Origin: Serratia oryzae
GTDB lineage: Bacteria; Pseudomonadota; Gammaproteobacteria; Enterobacterales; Enterobacteriaceae
Direction of reading: 5' to 3'
Assembly (NCBI RefSeq): GCF_001976145.1
Contig: NZ_MOXD01000012.1
Span: 1-64,000 of the forward strand
Length of the DNA: 64,000 nucleotides
Shown: piece by piece, positions 29,955 to 38,751 of the stretch
Position numbering within the stretch: the stretch's first letter is position 1
Layout of the letters: each line of letters begins with the position of its first letter
Translations under genes and position numbers: made by a program
Notes under the pieces: generated by a model
What the model was told of the DNA's origin: nothing
The model's database searches: none
What the model saw: only the letters and a program-made list of their open reading frames with translations

Positions 29955-30485
29955 ATGAACAAGAATCTTGTCGCCGTTGCCATGTTAGCTGCCTCCGCGT
30001 TTACCACCAGTGTGTTTGCTGCAGATGGTCAGGTTAACTTCACCGGTACTATCATTCCACAGGGTTGCGATATCTCCACTTCGACCAAAAACCAAACCGT
30101 TGATCTGGGTAAGATTGCTGCATCTTCTTTCCCATCTGCTGGTTCAGTATCTGGTTCTAAAGGCTTTTCTCTTGTACTGAGCAACTGCCCGGATACCGTT
30201 TCTGCTGCTAGCGTTCGTTTTGATGGCAACCAGGTACCAAATAATAACTCTATTCTTCAGTTAACTGACCCTACCGCTGCTACTACTGCTAAGGGTGTTG
30301 GCATTCAGATCGCTGATGGTAACAACAAAGTGATCAACCTGTATCAGGACTCTACTCCGCAGACGTTGCAGCCAGGCACTGCTACAAATACTTTGAGCTT
30401 CGTTGCAAGCTATATTTCAACTGCAGCCTCCGTAACCCCAGGTGCAGCTAACGCAGTTAGCAACTTTACCATTGTTTATCAATAA
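29955..30485 (+). CDS. Major fimbrial subunit (type 1 pilin family)
   Basis: 176 residues: a signal peptide cleaved after V-F-A, then a pilin domain starting A-D-G-Q-V-N-F-T-G-T-I (donor strand), with two cysteines (in Q-G-C-D-I and S-N-C-P-D) that form the usual disulfide, and the C-terminal beta-zipper ending in I-V-Y-Q. AAAGGAAAAG lies just ahead of the ATG. It is the first structural gene after the candidate switch and is separated from the chaperone gene by an attenuator-like hairpin, as expected for the most abundant subunit. Confidence 0.93.
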   Translation: MNKNLVAVAMLAASAFTTSVFAADGQVNFTGTIIPQGCDISTSTKNQTVDLGKIAASSFPSAGSVSGSKGFSLVLSNCPDTVSAASVRFDGNQVPNNNSILQLTDPTAATTAKGVGIQIADGNNKVINLYQDSTPQTLQPGTATNTLSFVASYISTAASVTPGAANAVSNFTIVYQ

Positions 30486-30517
30486 GTTTTGTCTGCCTGA
30501 TTTCATAACGGCAGTAT

Positions 30518-30555
30518 AAAGCCTGGTCAGGGGGGGGATGCCGCCCCTGGCTTTT
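30518..30555 (+). terminator. Attenuator-like hairpin between major pilin and chaperone genes
   Basis: CAGGGG / CCCCTG with outer pairing AAAGC / GCTTT, followed by a short T-run (TTTTCTC). Partial termination here would give excess major subunit transcript over chaperone and usher. Confidence 0.65.
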
Positions 30556-30584
30556 CTCTCAATGGTTTAGGTGGGTAATAAGAA

Positions 30585-31259
30585 ATGAAAGTTTGGCGGA
30601 GCGCGACGGTCGCAGTGCTATTATTGGCGTTTGGCTTGCAAGCTCAGGCGGGAGTTATTGTTGGCGGAACCCGTCTGATTTACGATGGCGCAAAAAAAGA
30701 ATCCTCTTTAGGCATCAGTAACCCTGACAAAGTCCCTTATCTGATTCAATCTTGGGTAGACTCTCAAGACGGTGATACTTCTAAAGCCCCATTTATTATT
30801 ACTCCGCCTTTGTTCCGCTTGGATGGCGGGCAAGATAATATTCTGCGTGTAGTTCGCGCTGGAGGTAACCTGCCCACAAATAAAGAATCCTTATATTGGC
30901 TGAACATTAAGTCTATTCCGTCAGCTGAGAAAAAAGACAATACGTTGCAAATTGCGATTAAAACCCGCATTAAGCTGATCTACCGTCCTCAGGGCTTGCC
31001 GGGTTCACTGGAAGAAGCTGCTAAAGCATTAACGTGGCAACGCAGTGGCAACGCAGTTCAGGTTACCAACTCTTCACCGTACTACGTTACCTTCTTCAAG
31101 GTTAAAGTAAACGGTAACCAAATTAAAAATGCCTCTATGGTTGCACCGCAGTCCAGTGCTCGCTTTGAGCTGCCTGCGGGAGTTAGTGGTGGTGCTTTGA
31201 GCTGGGAAATTATTAACGATTACGGTGGCACCAGTAACCCCTTCACCGGGAATTTATAA
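30585..31259 (+). CDS. Periplasmic fimbrial chaperone (PapD/FimC family)
   Basis: 224 residues with a signal peptide (to Q-A-Q-A-G) and the two-Ig-domain chaperone fold. Visible family motifs: G-G-T-R-L-I-Y with the subunit-anchoring Arg, the alternating hydrophobic G1 strand (D-N-T-L-Q-I-A-I-K-T-R-I-K-L-I-Y-R-P) with its conserved Lys/Arg, and Y-W-L-N-I-K-S-I-P. It caps pilin subunits in the periplasm by donor-strand complementation and delivers them to the usher 100 bases downstream. Confidence 0.94.
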   Translation: MKVWRSATVAVLLLAFGLQAQAGVIVGGTRLIYDGAKKESSLGISNPDKVPYLIQSWVDSQDGDTSKAPFIITPPLFRLDGGQDNILRVVRAGGNLPTNKESLYWLNIKSIPSAEKKDNTLQIAIKTRIKLIYRPQGLPGSLEEAAKALTWQRSGNAVQVTNSSPYYVTFFKVKVNGNQIKNASMVAPQSSARFELPAGVSGGALSWEIINDYGGTSNPFTGNL

Positions 31260-31364
31260 AGCACACGTCAAGATAACTAAAATCAATCCCTGTACAGGTA
31301 GTAACGGGGAAAGGACGCGGCTGGCCGGAATCTACTGGCACTGCTGATAAATGGAGTTAAATGG

Positions 31365-33977
31365 ATGAATAACCCGAAGCGTTTAGGCTCTCGTGGATTT
31401 AACCGTACCCCCCTGGCTTTGTTGATTTCATGTCAGGTCGCAATGTTAATGGGGCTTTCCGGTGGTGCACAGGCGCGCGATTTCTTTAACCCGGCATTGT
31501 TGGAACTTGATAACCCGTCTCAACGTGGGGCTGACCTAACGGTTTTTGAAGATGGGAGTACTCAGGCTCCAGGTAGATACCGGGTTGATGTTTATTTGAA
31601 TGGCCAGATGGTCGACACTCACGATCTTGATTTTTCGTTGCAGAAAGATGCGACAGGCAAGAATAGCCTGCAACCCTGCCTAAGCAGTGGCATGCTTGAA
31701 TCGATGGGCGTGAAGGTTGACTCTTTTCCTGCGCTCAAGGCATCTGGGCAGTGCGCTAATTTAGCTCAGGCTATTCCGCAGGCTTCGGCTACCTTCCGTT
31801 TTAATCAGCAGCGCCTTGACCTGAGTATTCCTCAGGCTGCGTTAAATCTTGCTGCACGTGATTATGTTTCACCGGATAAGTGGGATCAGGGTGTGCCTGC
31901 GTTATTGGTGAACTATAACTTCACCGGGGCTAACAACTGGAGCCGCAATAGCAACAATAACAACAATATTGTTAATAACGGTATTGATGGTACAGGCAAC
32001 ACCAATAATATCAACGATAACACCAGTACCTATTTCCTTAACCTCCGTTCTGGTGCAAACCTCGGTGCATGGCGCTTGCGCAACTATTCTACCTGGAACC
32101 GTGATGCTAATGGTGATAATCACTGGAATTCCATTAATACCTATTTGCAGCGCGATATTATTGCACTGAAGAGTCAACTGGTTCTGGGGGAAAGTAGCTC
32201 ACCGAGTGACGTATTTGATAGTGTACCGTTCCGCGGTGGTCAGTTGGCTTCTGATGACGATATGCTGCCAGACAGCATGAAAGGTTACTCACCGGTAGTG
32301 CGCGGTATTGCTCGTAGCAACGCGCAAGTCACCATCCGTCAGAACGGTTTTATCATTTATCAAAGTTATGTCGCACCAGGGGCGTTTGAGATCAAGGATC
32401 TTTACCCTACAGCAGGTAGCGGCGACCTGAACGTGTCGATTAAAGAAACTGACGGCAGTGAGCAGACGCTGGTGGTGCCATTCGCTTCTGTTCCTGTATT
32501 ACAGCGTGAAGGGCGATTCAAGTATAGCCTGACCAGTGGTCAATATCGTTCATCAAACAGTGATGTGGAAAACACGCCATTCACGCAGGGCACCGGAATT
32601 TACGGCCTGCCGTGGGGGGCGACAATTTATGGTGGGGTGCAGGCAGCCAGCAAATACCAGTCACTCGCTATTGGCTGGGGCCAAAACATGGGTGTCATCG
32701 GCGCGCTTTCTGCTGACATCACACAGGCTTGGTCTAAACCTGAAGAGATGGGTAAGGAAAGCGGCCAGTCTTATCGCCTCCGCTATGGCAAGAGCTTTGT
32801 TGAAAGTGGGACCAACTTCAGTTTGGCGAGTTACCGTTATTCAACAGAAGGGTTCTATACGCTGCAGGAAACGCTGGACACCTATACCAACGGTAGATCC
32901 AGCCCTTACCTTGACCATAAGAAGAGCCGTGCTGAACTGACGCTGAGTCAGAACCTGTGGGAAGGTGCTGGATCTGTTTCCCTTAGCCTGATCAGTGAGG
33001 ATTACTGGAACAACGATCGTCGCAATCAGTCGGCAAGCGTGGGCTACAACAATAGTTGGAGAGGTATCAGCTATGGCCTGAACTATACCTACAGCAAAAA
33101 CGGCTATAACAGTAATGGTGATCGGACTAATTACACTGACCAACTCTTTGCCTTAAACGTCAGCGTGCCATTAAGCAAATGGCTGACCAACAGCAGCTAT
33201 GCCACCTACAACATGAACACCAGTCGCCGTGGTTCGACCAGTAATATGGTTGGGTTTGGGGGCACCGCACTGCCAAGCGGTAATCTGAACTACAACATTA
33301 GTCAAGGCTACACCAGCCAAGGGCAGGGGGCGAGTGGTAACGCCAGCGTTGGCTATAACGGCGGTTTGGGCCAGGTGAACTTGGGTTATGGTTATGATCG
33401 TTCCCAGCAGCGACTCAACTACGGTGTTCAGGGAGGGGTCATGTTGCATGAAAATGGCCTTACCTTGTCGCAGTCACTGGGTGAAACGGTGGTATTGGTG
33501 AAAGCGCCGGGGGCTAAAGGTGTCAATATTGCTAACCAAACCGGGGTGACCACCGACTGGCGGGGTTATGCGGTGGTGCCTTATGCCTCTGCCTATCGCA
33601 AAAATATCACCGGGCTGGATACCACGACTCTGCCGGATGACGTAGATATGACGCTAACCAGCCAAACGGTGATCCCAACCCGTGGTGCGGTAGTGCGTGC
33701 TGAATTTAAGCCGAATGTTGGTCAGCGTGTATTGATGACCATGTTGATGCAAGGCGGAGCACCGGTGCCGTTTGGTGCCACGGTGACAGACGCCGATGGC
33801 CAAAATGCCAGCATTGTTGGTGATAGCGGACAGGTTTATCTCACCGGAATGTCCGGTAGCGGCAAGCTGAATGTGAAATGGGGTAATGATGCCTCACAAC
33901 AGTGCCAGGTGTCTTATTCTGTGGTTGAACAGAAAGAGAACACTGGTATTCGATTGATGAATGGCCAGTGTTTATAA
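31365..33977 (+). CDS. Fimbrial outer-membrane usher (FimD/PapC family)
   Basis: 870 residues, the usual usher length. After a signal peptide (to A-Q-A) comes the N-terminal chaperone-binding domain starting F-N-P-A-L-L-E-L, then the 24-strand barrel with the plug domain (~240-330, V-R-G-I-A-R-S-N-A-Q-V-T-I-R-Q-N-G). Two C-terminal domains end in a Cys-containing tail (C-Q-V-S-Y ... N-G-Q-C-L). An Asn-rich stretch (~185-225) is longer than in FimD. It polymerises subunits and exports the fibre. GGAG lies 9 bases before the ATG. Confidence 0.95.
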   Translation: MNNPKRLGSRGFNRTPLALLISCQVAMLMGLSGGAQARDFFNPALLELDNPSQRGADLTVFEDGSTQAPGRYRVDVYLNGQMVDTHDLDFSLQKDATGKNSLQPCLSSGMLESMGVKVDSFPALKASGQCANLAQAIPQASATFRFNQQRLDLSIPQAALNLAARDYVSPDKWDQGVPALLVNYNFTGANNWSRNSNNNNNIVNNGIDGTGNTNNINDNTSTYFLNLRSGANLGAWRLRNYSTWNRDANGDNHWNSINTYLQRDIIALKSQLVLGESSSPSDVFDSVPFRGGQLASDDDMLPDSMKGYSPVVRGIARSNAQVTIRQNGFIIYQSYVAPGAFEIKDLYPTAGSGDLNVSIKETDGSEQTLVVPFASVPVLQREGRFKYSLTSGQYRSSNSDVENTPFTQGTGIYGLPWGATIYGGVQAASKYQSLAIGWGQNMGVIGALSADITQAWSKPEEMGKESGQSYRLRYGKSFVESGTNFSLASYRYSTEGFYTLQETLDTYTNGRSSPYLDHKKSRAELTLSQNLWEGAGSVSLSLISEDYWNNDRRNQSASVGYNNSWRGISYGLNYTYSKNGYNSNGDRTNYTDQLFALNVSVPLSKWLTNSSYATYNMNTSRRGSTSNMVGFGGTALPSGNLNYNISQGYTSQGQGASGNASVGYNGGLGQVNLGYGYDRSQQRLNYGVQGGVMLHENGLTLSQSLGETVVLVKAPGAKGVNIANQTGVTTDWRGYAVVPYASAYRKNITGLDTTTLPDDVDMTLTSQTVIPTRGAVVRAEFKPNVGQRVLMTMLMQGGAPVPFGATVTDADGQNASIVGDSGQVYLTGMSGSGKLNVKWGNDASQQCQVSYSVVEQKENTGIRLMNGQCL

Positions 33978-33989
33978 AGAAAGGTTTTG

Positions 33990-35096
33990 ATGATGAAAAA
34001 ATTTAGCCCAATAATAAGATTCTCCTTATCTTGCTGTGTTCTGAGTTCGTTACTCTTTCTGGCACCACAGGCGCAGGCCGCCATGGGGGAGTGTAGGCCA
34101 CAAAATGGTACTAAACCCTACGTTTTTACATTTAATGCGAAATATGATGATCCAACACAGAACGTGATTGGCAAGACCATACTGAATGCCAACTTGCAAG
34201 GTAATCCTGTGTGGGCAGATGAGGGGGGAACGTATCCCATGATCTGTGAATGTCCACTTGTAACGCGAATTTTTGAATCATTTATTAGTGCTGAGTTAGG
34301 TTCAGGACTTGGGCAAGCAGTGTATTCATCTACAAGTTCTACCGGTAAAGCCATGAGTTTCTACAAAGTAGATGAGTATTTGGCTGCAGCAGCGGAAGTA
34401 TATATTGCTGGGCGTACTGATGCCTATTTCCCAATTCCATTTGCAAACCAAACGAATGGGCTCTCAGGAAGTTTTGATGTTCAGAATAGTTGTACCCAAA
34501 ATTACGGTAGTGGTGCTAGAGGTAGGATTCATCTTTATTTTATTAAGCCTTTTGTTGGTACTCATACTATACCCTCTGTAGCATTGACTAATATCCGTAT
34601 TGCTGCGGTTAGTGGGGTGAGTAGCCCGCAGATTGCAGCCACGGTCACAATGAATGGCACAGTAACTGTTCCACAGAATTGTGATATCAGTCCCTCACCA
34701 ATAACGATTGACTTTGGCGATATTATGTCAAGCAAATTTAAAACCGCAGGCGCTATGCCAGATGGTTTTACGCCAACTAATCGGCAATTGACTTTAGCAT
34801 GTCGGAATATTTCGGATGGGGTTAAGGTGAGTTTGACCTTCACTGCTGAACCCGATCCGAAGATTAGTAATGCACTGAAAACGACTAACGGTGACATTGC
34901 TGTAATGATTAAAGATGGTAATGGTAATATTATTTCACCGTCTAATGGCACGTTACCTATGAATATGACAGGTCTTGGGAGTCTGAATAGTACGGGGCAA
35001 GCGGAAATTAACGTATATCCGGTGAATACTACCGGTAATACACCCGCTGTAGGGGTATTTAATGCGACGGGTACGGTTAAGGTTGAAATTCAATAG
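33990..35096 (+). CDS. Two-domain fimbrial tip adhesin
   Basis: About 368 residues; the start is one of two adjacent ATGs (33990 or 33993), 13-16 bases after the usher stop. A signal peptide ends at A-Q-A-A-M. The N-terminal half (~35-205) has four cysteines and no pilin signature, so it is the likely receptor-binding domain. The C-terminal half (~215-368) is a pilin domain with donor strand V-T-M-N-G-T-V-T-V, a Cys pair (Q-N-C-D-I ... A-C-R-N) and a beta-zipper end. This is the FimH plan. AT-richer coding than the usher suggests faster divergence. Ligand cannot be inferred. Confidence 0.85.
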   Translation: MMKKFSPIIRFSLSCCVLSSLLFLAPQAQAAMGECRPQNGTKPYVFTFNAKYDDPTQNVIGKTILNANLQGNPVWADEGGTYPMICECPLVTRIFESFISAELGSGLGQAVYSSTSSTGKAMSFYKVDEYLAAAAEVYIAGRTDAYFPIPFANQTNGLSGSFDVQNSCTQNYGSGARGRIHLYFIKPFVGTHTIPSVALTNIRIAAVSGVSSPQIAATVTMNGTVTVPQNCDISPSPITIDFGDIMSSKFKTAGAMPDGFTPTNRQLTLACRNISDGVKVSLTFTAEPDPKISNALKTTNGDIAVMIKDGNGNIISPSNGTLPMNMTGLGSLNSTGQAEINVYPVNTTGNTPAVGVFNATGTVKVEIQ

Positions 35097-35166
35097 CTTT
35101 TTATTACTCGTTGATTTTCGTAATGATATTTCTGTGGTTGGATATTAATTAAAGGATAAGGACATT

Positions 35167-35706
35167 ATGAGAAATTATAAGCAGGTTTTAAAAAGTACGG
35201 TGCTTTGTATGGCAGTAGTGAGCACGGGTATGAGTTACTCTGCATTAGCCGCAGATAATACAACTATCAACATTACCGGTACGATTAAGGCATCACCATG
35301 CACGGTTGATGCTTCTGCTGGCAACGTGGTAAACGTCGATCTGGGAACCAATATTCAAGCCGCGAGCCTCACTGCCGGCAAAGGTTCTGACTGGGTGCCA
35401 TTTGCATTGCATCTGAAGGATTGCCCAACGTCTACAACCTCAGTCACTGCAGCGTTTAGTGGTACTCAGGCTGCTGAAGAAGCGGGGCTTTACCAAAACA
35501 CAGGTGATGCGGATAAAGTGCAGATTGAACTGCAGAATGTGGCTACTAGTACAAGACTGGGTAATAACAGCACCCTGGTTGCACCTGTACTGTCGACAAC
35601 GAAAGATGCCACTTTCTCCTTGAGAGCTCGTGCTTATTCTGCGAATGGTGGCGTAACCCCTGGCAGCATCGTTGGCACCGTCCAAGTGGCATTTACCTAT
35701 CAGTAA
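35167..35706 (+). CDS. Second fimbrial subunit (minor pilin)
   Basis: 179 residues: signal peptide (to L-A-A-D), donor strand T-I-N-I-T-G-T-I-K-A, Cys pair (S-P-C-T-V and D-C-P-T) and C-terminal F-T-Y-Q. Type 1 pilin family, distinct from the major subunit. Its position after the adhesin gene is unusual, since adaptor subunits normally precede the adhesin; it could be a terminator subunit or an alternative shaft. An AAGGATAAGG site is present upstream. Confidence 0.9.
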   Translation: MRNYKQVLKSTVLCMAVVSTGMSYSALAADNTTINITGTIKASPCTVDASAGNVVNVDLGTNIQAASLTAGKGSDWVPFALHLKDCPTSTTSVTAAFSGTQAAEEAGLYQNTGDADKVQIELQNVATSTRLGNNSTLVAPVLSTTKDATFSLRARAYSANGGVTPGSIVGTVQVAFTYQ

Positions 35707-35939
35707 TCATTATGAATACCTTTACGTCGTGAGATATGGCCCCAGCGCATGACGGATTTGTCCTTACCTGTGTCTATGTAAATTGTCGGTTGGGGCTTTT
35801 TCTCATTGTGGCCTAGTTTCATTTTTTGAGCAGTTACCAGGGAAGAAAGCCTCTTCACTCCCGGTCAATAAAGGGAGGAGAGCAATGTTTTTAAAGGACG
35901 CAGTAAAGTACCAGTAACCTGCAGAAAGGGACAATAACT

Positions 35940-36644
35940 ATGACCATGGCTCATACTTATCAAAGAGTGAGTGCACCTTCCCCTCATCCTTACGGGCAAA
36001 AAGGGGAAAATGTGATTGTAATGGAATCCTGCCCAATCACTGCTCTCGGTATGCGTAATATTTTGGCTCAATCGTGCGGATTCGCGGATGGAGTACAACT
36101 TGTTAGCAATCTTTCAGAAATCCCTGGATTGATGCACCATCGCCCTGCCAAATTGCTGATCATGGAATTGTGTGGGGAAGAAGAATCTGTATTGGATGGC
36201 CTACGCCTGATTGCACTTTGTCTGGAACACTGGCCAACCACTTCAATGATTGTTTGTACCGCGCTTGACGACCCACGGGTGCTGCAACTGTTGACTGCAT
36301 CGGGGATCAAGGGGCTGGTACTGAAACAGGAGCCCGCGATTGCACTGACGCAATGTGTGCAGCAAGTGATCGCAGGCCGCCGCAGCTATAGCCATAAAGT
36401 CAGACAGCTACTGGCCAATCATTCCGCTGGCGGAAAGGCGCTAACGGCCCGTGAATTGGATGTGCTGGCCTATCTGTTTTCCGGTAAGAGCGTAACCACG
36501 GCAGCTCTGATGATGCACCGTGATGTCCGCACCGTTAGCACCCACAAACGCAATGCTATGCACAAGTTAGGCTTTCAGAGTGATGGTGAGCTTTATCTGC
36601 AGGGTAAATGGATGGCAAAAACCGGCCCGGTATTTGCCCGCTAA
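35940..36644 (+). CDS. LuxR-type regulator 1 with pseudo-receiver domain
   Basis: 234 residues. The N-terminal half is a receiver-like fold similar in layout to RcsB (V-I-V-M-E-S-C-P-I-T-A-L-G-M at ~25-38), but the phospho-acceptor position is Glu76 (L-L-I-M-E-L) instead of Asp. The C-terminal LuxR helix-turn-helix (~165-220) shows L-T-A-R-E-L-D-V-L-A-Y-L-F-S-G-K-S and V-S-T-H-K-R-N-A-M-H-K-L. Glu often mimics phospho-Asp, so it may be active without a kinase. It is the first of three related regulators after the fimbrial structural genes and is likely to control them. Confidence 0.85.
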   Translation: MTMAHTYQRVSAPSPHPYGQKGENVIVMESCPITALGMRNILAQSCGFADGVQLVSNLSEIPGLMHHRPAKLLIMELCGEEESVLDGLRLIALCLEHWPTTSMIVCTALDDPRVLQLLTASGIKGLVLKQEPAIALTQCVQQVIAGRRSYSHKVRQLLANHSAGGKALTARELDVLAYLFSGKSVTTAALMMHRDVRTVSTHKRNAMHKLGFQSDGELYLQGKWMAKTGPVFAR

Positions 36645-36661
36645 CGTTTATACAGATGGTA

Positions 36662-36682
36662 CTCATTCCCGGATGGAATGAG
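36662..36682 (+). other. Intergenic hairpin between regulators 1 and 2
   Basis: CTCATTCC-CGGAT-GGAATGAG is a perfect 8-bp stem with no T-tract, 18 bases after the stop of regulator 1. Confidence 0.5.
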
Positions 36683-36707
36683 CGTGTCATTCATACAGGA
36701 GTAGAAT

Positions 36708-37376
36708 ATGGCCCCTTTGTCACAAAAGCCGATCGGCATAGCCCTGATGGATCGCAGCCCGCTCACATTGACCGGACTGTCCTGTTTTATTGGAACGCTG
36801 AGCGTACCGAGTGAGATTATTGTGCAGGAAACCAGTATGGCAGCGGTTTCCGAAGGGTTGTTGTATCAGCCCGTCGATATTCTTATTACCGAATTAAATG
36901 GCCTGAATGAAACCACGGCTCAGGGGCGTGAAGCGTTATTGAGTTTGTGTGCACAGTTGCCCACGCTGAGAGTGATTGTCTATACCCGTAGTCAGAAAGG
37001 TGAGGACCTGGGCAAATTGCTGGATGTGGCCAATATCAGCGTAGTCTCCCGCGGCGATGATCTGAAACTGGTCGGTGAGTTTTTCAGTCGCGTATTCAAT
37101 GGCGAGCGTGTGTTGAGCCCTTTGATTGGTTCCTACCTGGCCCGCGCTGATTCTGATGATGTTTCCAGTCTGCATAGTTTGACGCGTTGCGAGAACGATG
37201 TGTTGACCTTCTTGTTCAATGGCATGAGCCTGCGCGAAATTGCTGAGTTGCAGCATCGCAGTATTAAAACTATCAGCGCACATAAATGTAATGCCATGCG
37301 GAAGCTGCAGGTCAAGAATGACAGCGAGCTGTTTTCGCTCAGGAAAAACATCACCCAGCAGTTTGCATGTGACTGA
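36708..37376 (+). CDS. LuxR-type regulator 2 with pseudo-receiver domain
   Basis: 222 residues with the same plan as its neighbour: an RcsB-like receiver half (I-G-I-A-L-M-D-R-S-P-L-T-L-T-G) with Glu62 (I-L-I-T-E-L-N-G) at the phosphorylation position, and a LuxR helix-turn-helix (~153-210: L-T-R-C-E-N-D-V-L-T-F-L-F-N-G-M-S ... I-S-A-H-K-C-N-A-M-R-K-L). GGAG precedes the ATG region. It is more typical in its DNA-binding helix than regulator 3. Inferred role: co-regulator of the fimbrial locus, possibly forming heterodimers with regulator 1 or with RcsB. Confidence 0.85.
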   Translation: MAPLSQKPIGIALMDRSPLTLTGLSCFIGTLSVPSEIIVQETSMAAVSEGLLYQPVDILITELNGLNETTAQGREALLSLCAQLPTLRVIVYTRSQKGEDLGKLLDVANISVVSRGDDLKLVGEFFSRVFNGERVLSPLIGSYLARADSDDVSSLHSLTRCENDVLTFLFNGMSLREIAELQHRSIKTISAHKCNAMRKLQVKNDSELFSLRKNITQQFACD

Positions 37377-37382
37377 TGAAAT

Positions 37383-37409
37383 AGCGAATAGGGGGGATCC
37401 CTATTCGCT
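37383..37409 (+). other. Intergenic hairpin between regulators 2 and 3
   Basis: AGCGAATAGGG-GGGAT-CCCTATTCGCT is a perfect 11-bp stem, 6 bases after the stop of regulator 2, without a T-run. Confidence 0.55.
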
Positions 37410-37476
37410 TATCAGGTCCTCAAGCATCGCAATGCTGGCGGGCAGTTAGCCCTCATTCTCATGGAAGGGAATTCTT

Positions 37477-38298
37477 ATGACTCTACGCAGTCCAACGTTC
37501 TCACGTGTCGCGCTGCTGATCCCTTGCCAGATGATGGCGATCGGCATTGAGCATCAATTGAAAGCACAAAATAATGTCTGGCAGTGTTGGCGGATGCGCT
37601 CTCTTACCGAAGCCCGGCTACGGTTGGTCACCTCTAATATTGAAATGCTGGTTATGGGTTTTAGCTGGCAGCAAGCCGATTGGCAACAACAGTTGCAGTT
37701 TATTCGGGCATTACGTCAGACCAGGCCAGGCATGAAAATTGCCGTCATAGTGGATGTCTACATTCCTTATTTCCTGCGACGCTTATCTGAACTGGATGTG
37801 AATGCCATCCTAAGTCAGCACGATTCTTTGGCGGAAATGGCGGAGGCCTTCGCGCAAATTGGCCTTGGAACGTCTTACTGCAGTGCCAGAATAAAAAATG
37901 TATTGTCGGATAACTTGAGCAAAGTTTCAGATGAGGTAACATTGCGTCTGATGGAACTGAGGGTATTACAGCATCTACTGGATGGCGACTCAGTAAAGCG
38001 TACCGCTAAATTGTTGCTGCGCAGCGAAAAAACGGTGATGGCGCTTAAAGGGAAAGCCATGCACAAGTTGGGGATCACCCACTGTGTTGAACTGGTAGCA
38101 ATGAAAGATATGCTGGAGTACCTGTATCTGGAGATGGTTCTGCATGGCCACACAGATCACTCGGTTGACAGCCTCTCAGGCCGCATGTGCGGCCATGATA
38201 GAGAAATAAAAACATTGCCGACATGGTTACCCCCTCCGGTGAAGGTGATCCACTCCAGGGTGGTGACGGCAGGTCATTATCCAGCAAGGAAGGAGTAG
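37477..38298 (+). CDS. LuxR-like regulator 3, divergent pseudo-receiver
   Basis: 273 residues. The receiver-like half has Gly61 (M-L-V-M-G-F-S-W) at the phosphorylation position. The helix-turn-helix region (~150-205: R-L-M-E-L-R-V-L-Q-H-L-L-D-G-D-S-V-K-R-T-A-K-L-L-L-R-S-E-K-T-V-M-A-L-K-G-K-A-M-H-K-L) keeps the LuxR layout but with Val-Met-Ala-Leu-Lys in the recognition helix. A ~60-residue C-terminal tail beyond the HTH is absent from its two neighbours. It likely diverged from the same duplication series; DNA-binding function is plausible. It lies 3 bases from the lipoprotein gene. Confidence 0.75.
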   Translation: MTLRSPTFSRVALLIPCQMMAIGIEHQLKAQNNVWQCWRMRSLTEARLRLVTSNIEMLVMGFSWQQADWQQQLQFIRALRQTRPGMKIAVIVDVYIPYFLRRLSELDVNAILSQHDSLAEMAEAFAQIGLGTSYCSARIKNVLSDNLSKVSDEVTLRLMELRVLQHLLDGDSVKRTAKLLLRSEKTVMALKGKAMHKLGITHCVELVAMKDMLEYLYLEMVLHGHTDHSVDSLSGRMCGHDREIKTLPTWLPPPVKVIHSRVVTAGHYPARKE

Positions 38299-38301
38299 AA
38301 T

Positions 38302-38751
38302 TTGGAACAGCTTCAGAAAACTAACAGATCTAGCAGGCGGCTGTTGGTTGGATTTATCATCAGTAGCGGCTTGTTATTGGCCGGTTGCGAAAGTAAAAAC
38401 AGTAGCCCTTCGTCGAAGATGCAACCGGTTGTTTCCCCCCCCGCCGCAATTGAACCACCACCTCAACCCGTAATTGAAAAACCTGCGGTGCAAGAAAATC
38501 GTTTAGGCCTTTGTCAGAGTGAACTGGCTTCGTTGCAGTCGGTCAACCCAAAAGCTTATGCTGCCAAGAAAGCCTATTTTGACAGCCTGGTGAGAAATGC
38601 ATCGGTTTACAGTGCTGTTCGGGGGGATGTGAATACACAGACCAAGGATACGCTGGACGCCTTATATAAATATAAAACCAATCAGGTGTGTGCTGAAATT
38701 GAGCGTGATGTGTTGAATGGGCTGATCCGTAGAGGGGAGAGTGTTAAGTGA
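38302..38751 (+). CDS. Small lipoprotein of the fimbrial locus
   Basis: 149 residues starting at TTG (AAGGAGTAGA just before it; no ATG fits). The basic N-terminus and hydrophobic core end in the lipobox L-L-A-G-C, followed by Glu, so it is likely outer-membrane sorted. A Pro/Ser-rich linker (~35-65) leads to a compact helical domain with two cysteines (L-C-Q-S-E and Q-V-C-A-E). No family recognised. Its stop overlaps the start of the FKBP gene (GTGA), so the two are translated together and probably work together in the periplasm. Confidence 0.75.
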   Translation: MEQLQKTNRSSRRLLVGFIISSGLLLAGCESKNSSPSSKMQPVVSPPAAIEPPPQPVIEKPAVQENRLGLCQSELASLQSVNPKAYAAKKAYFDSLVRNASVYSAVRGDVNTQTKDTLDALYKYKTNQVCAEIERDVLNGLIRRGESVK

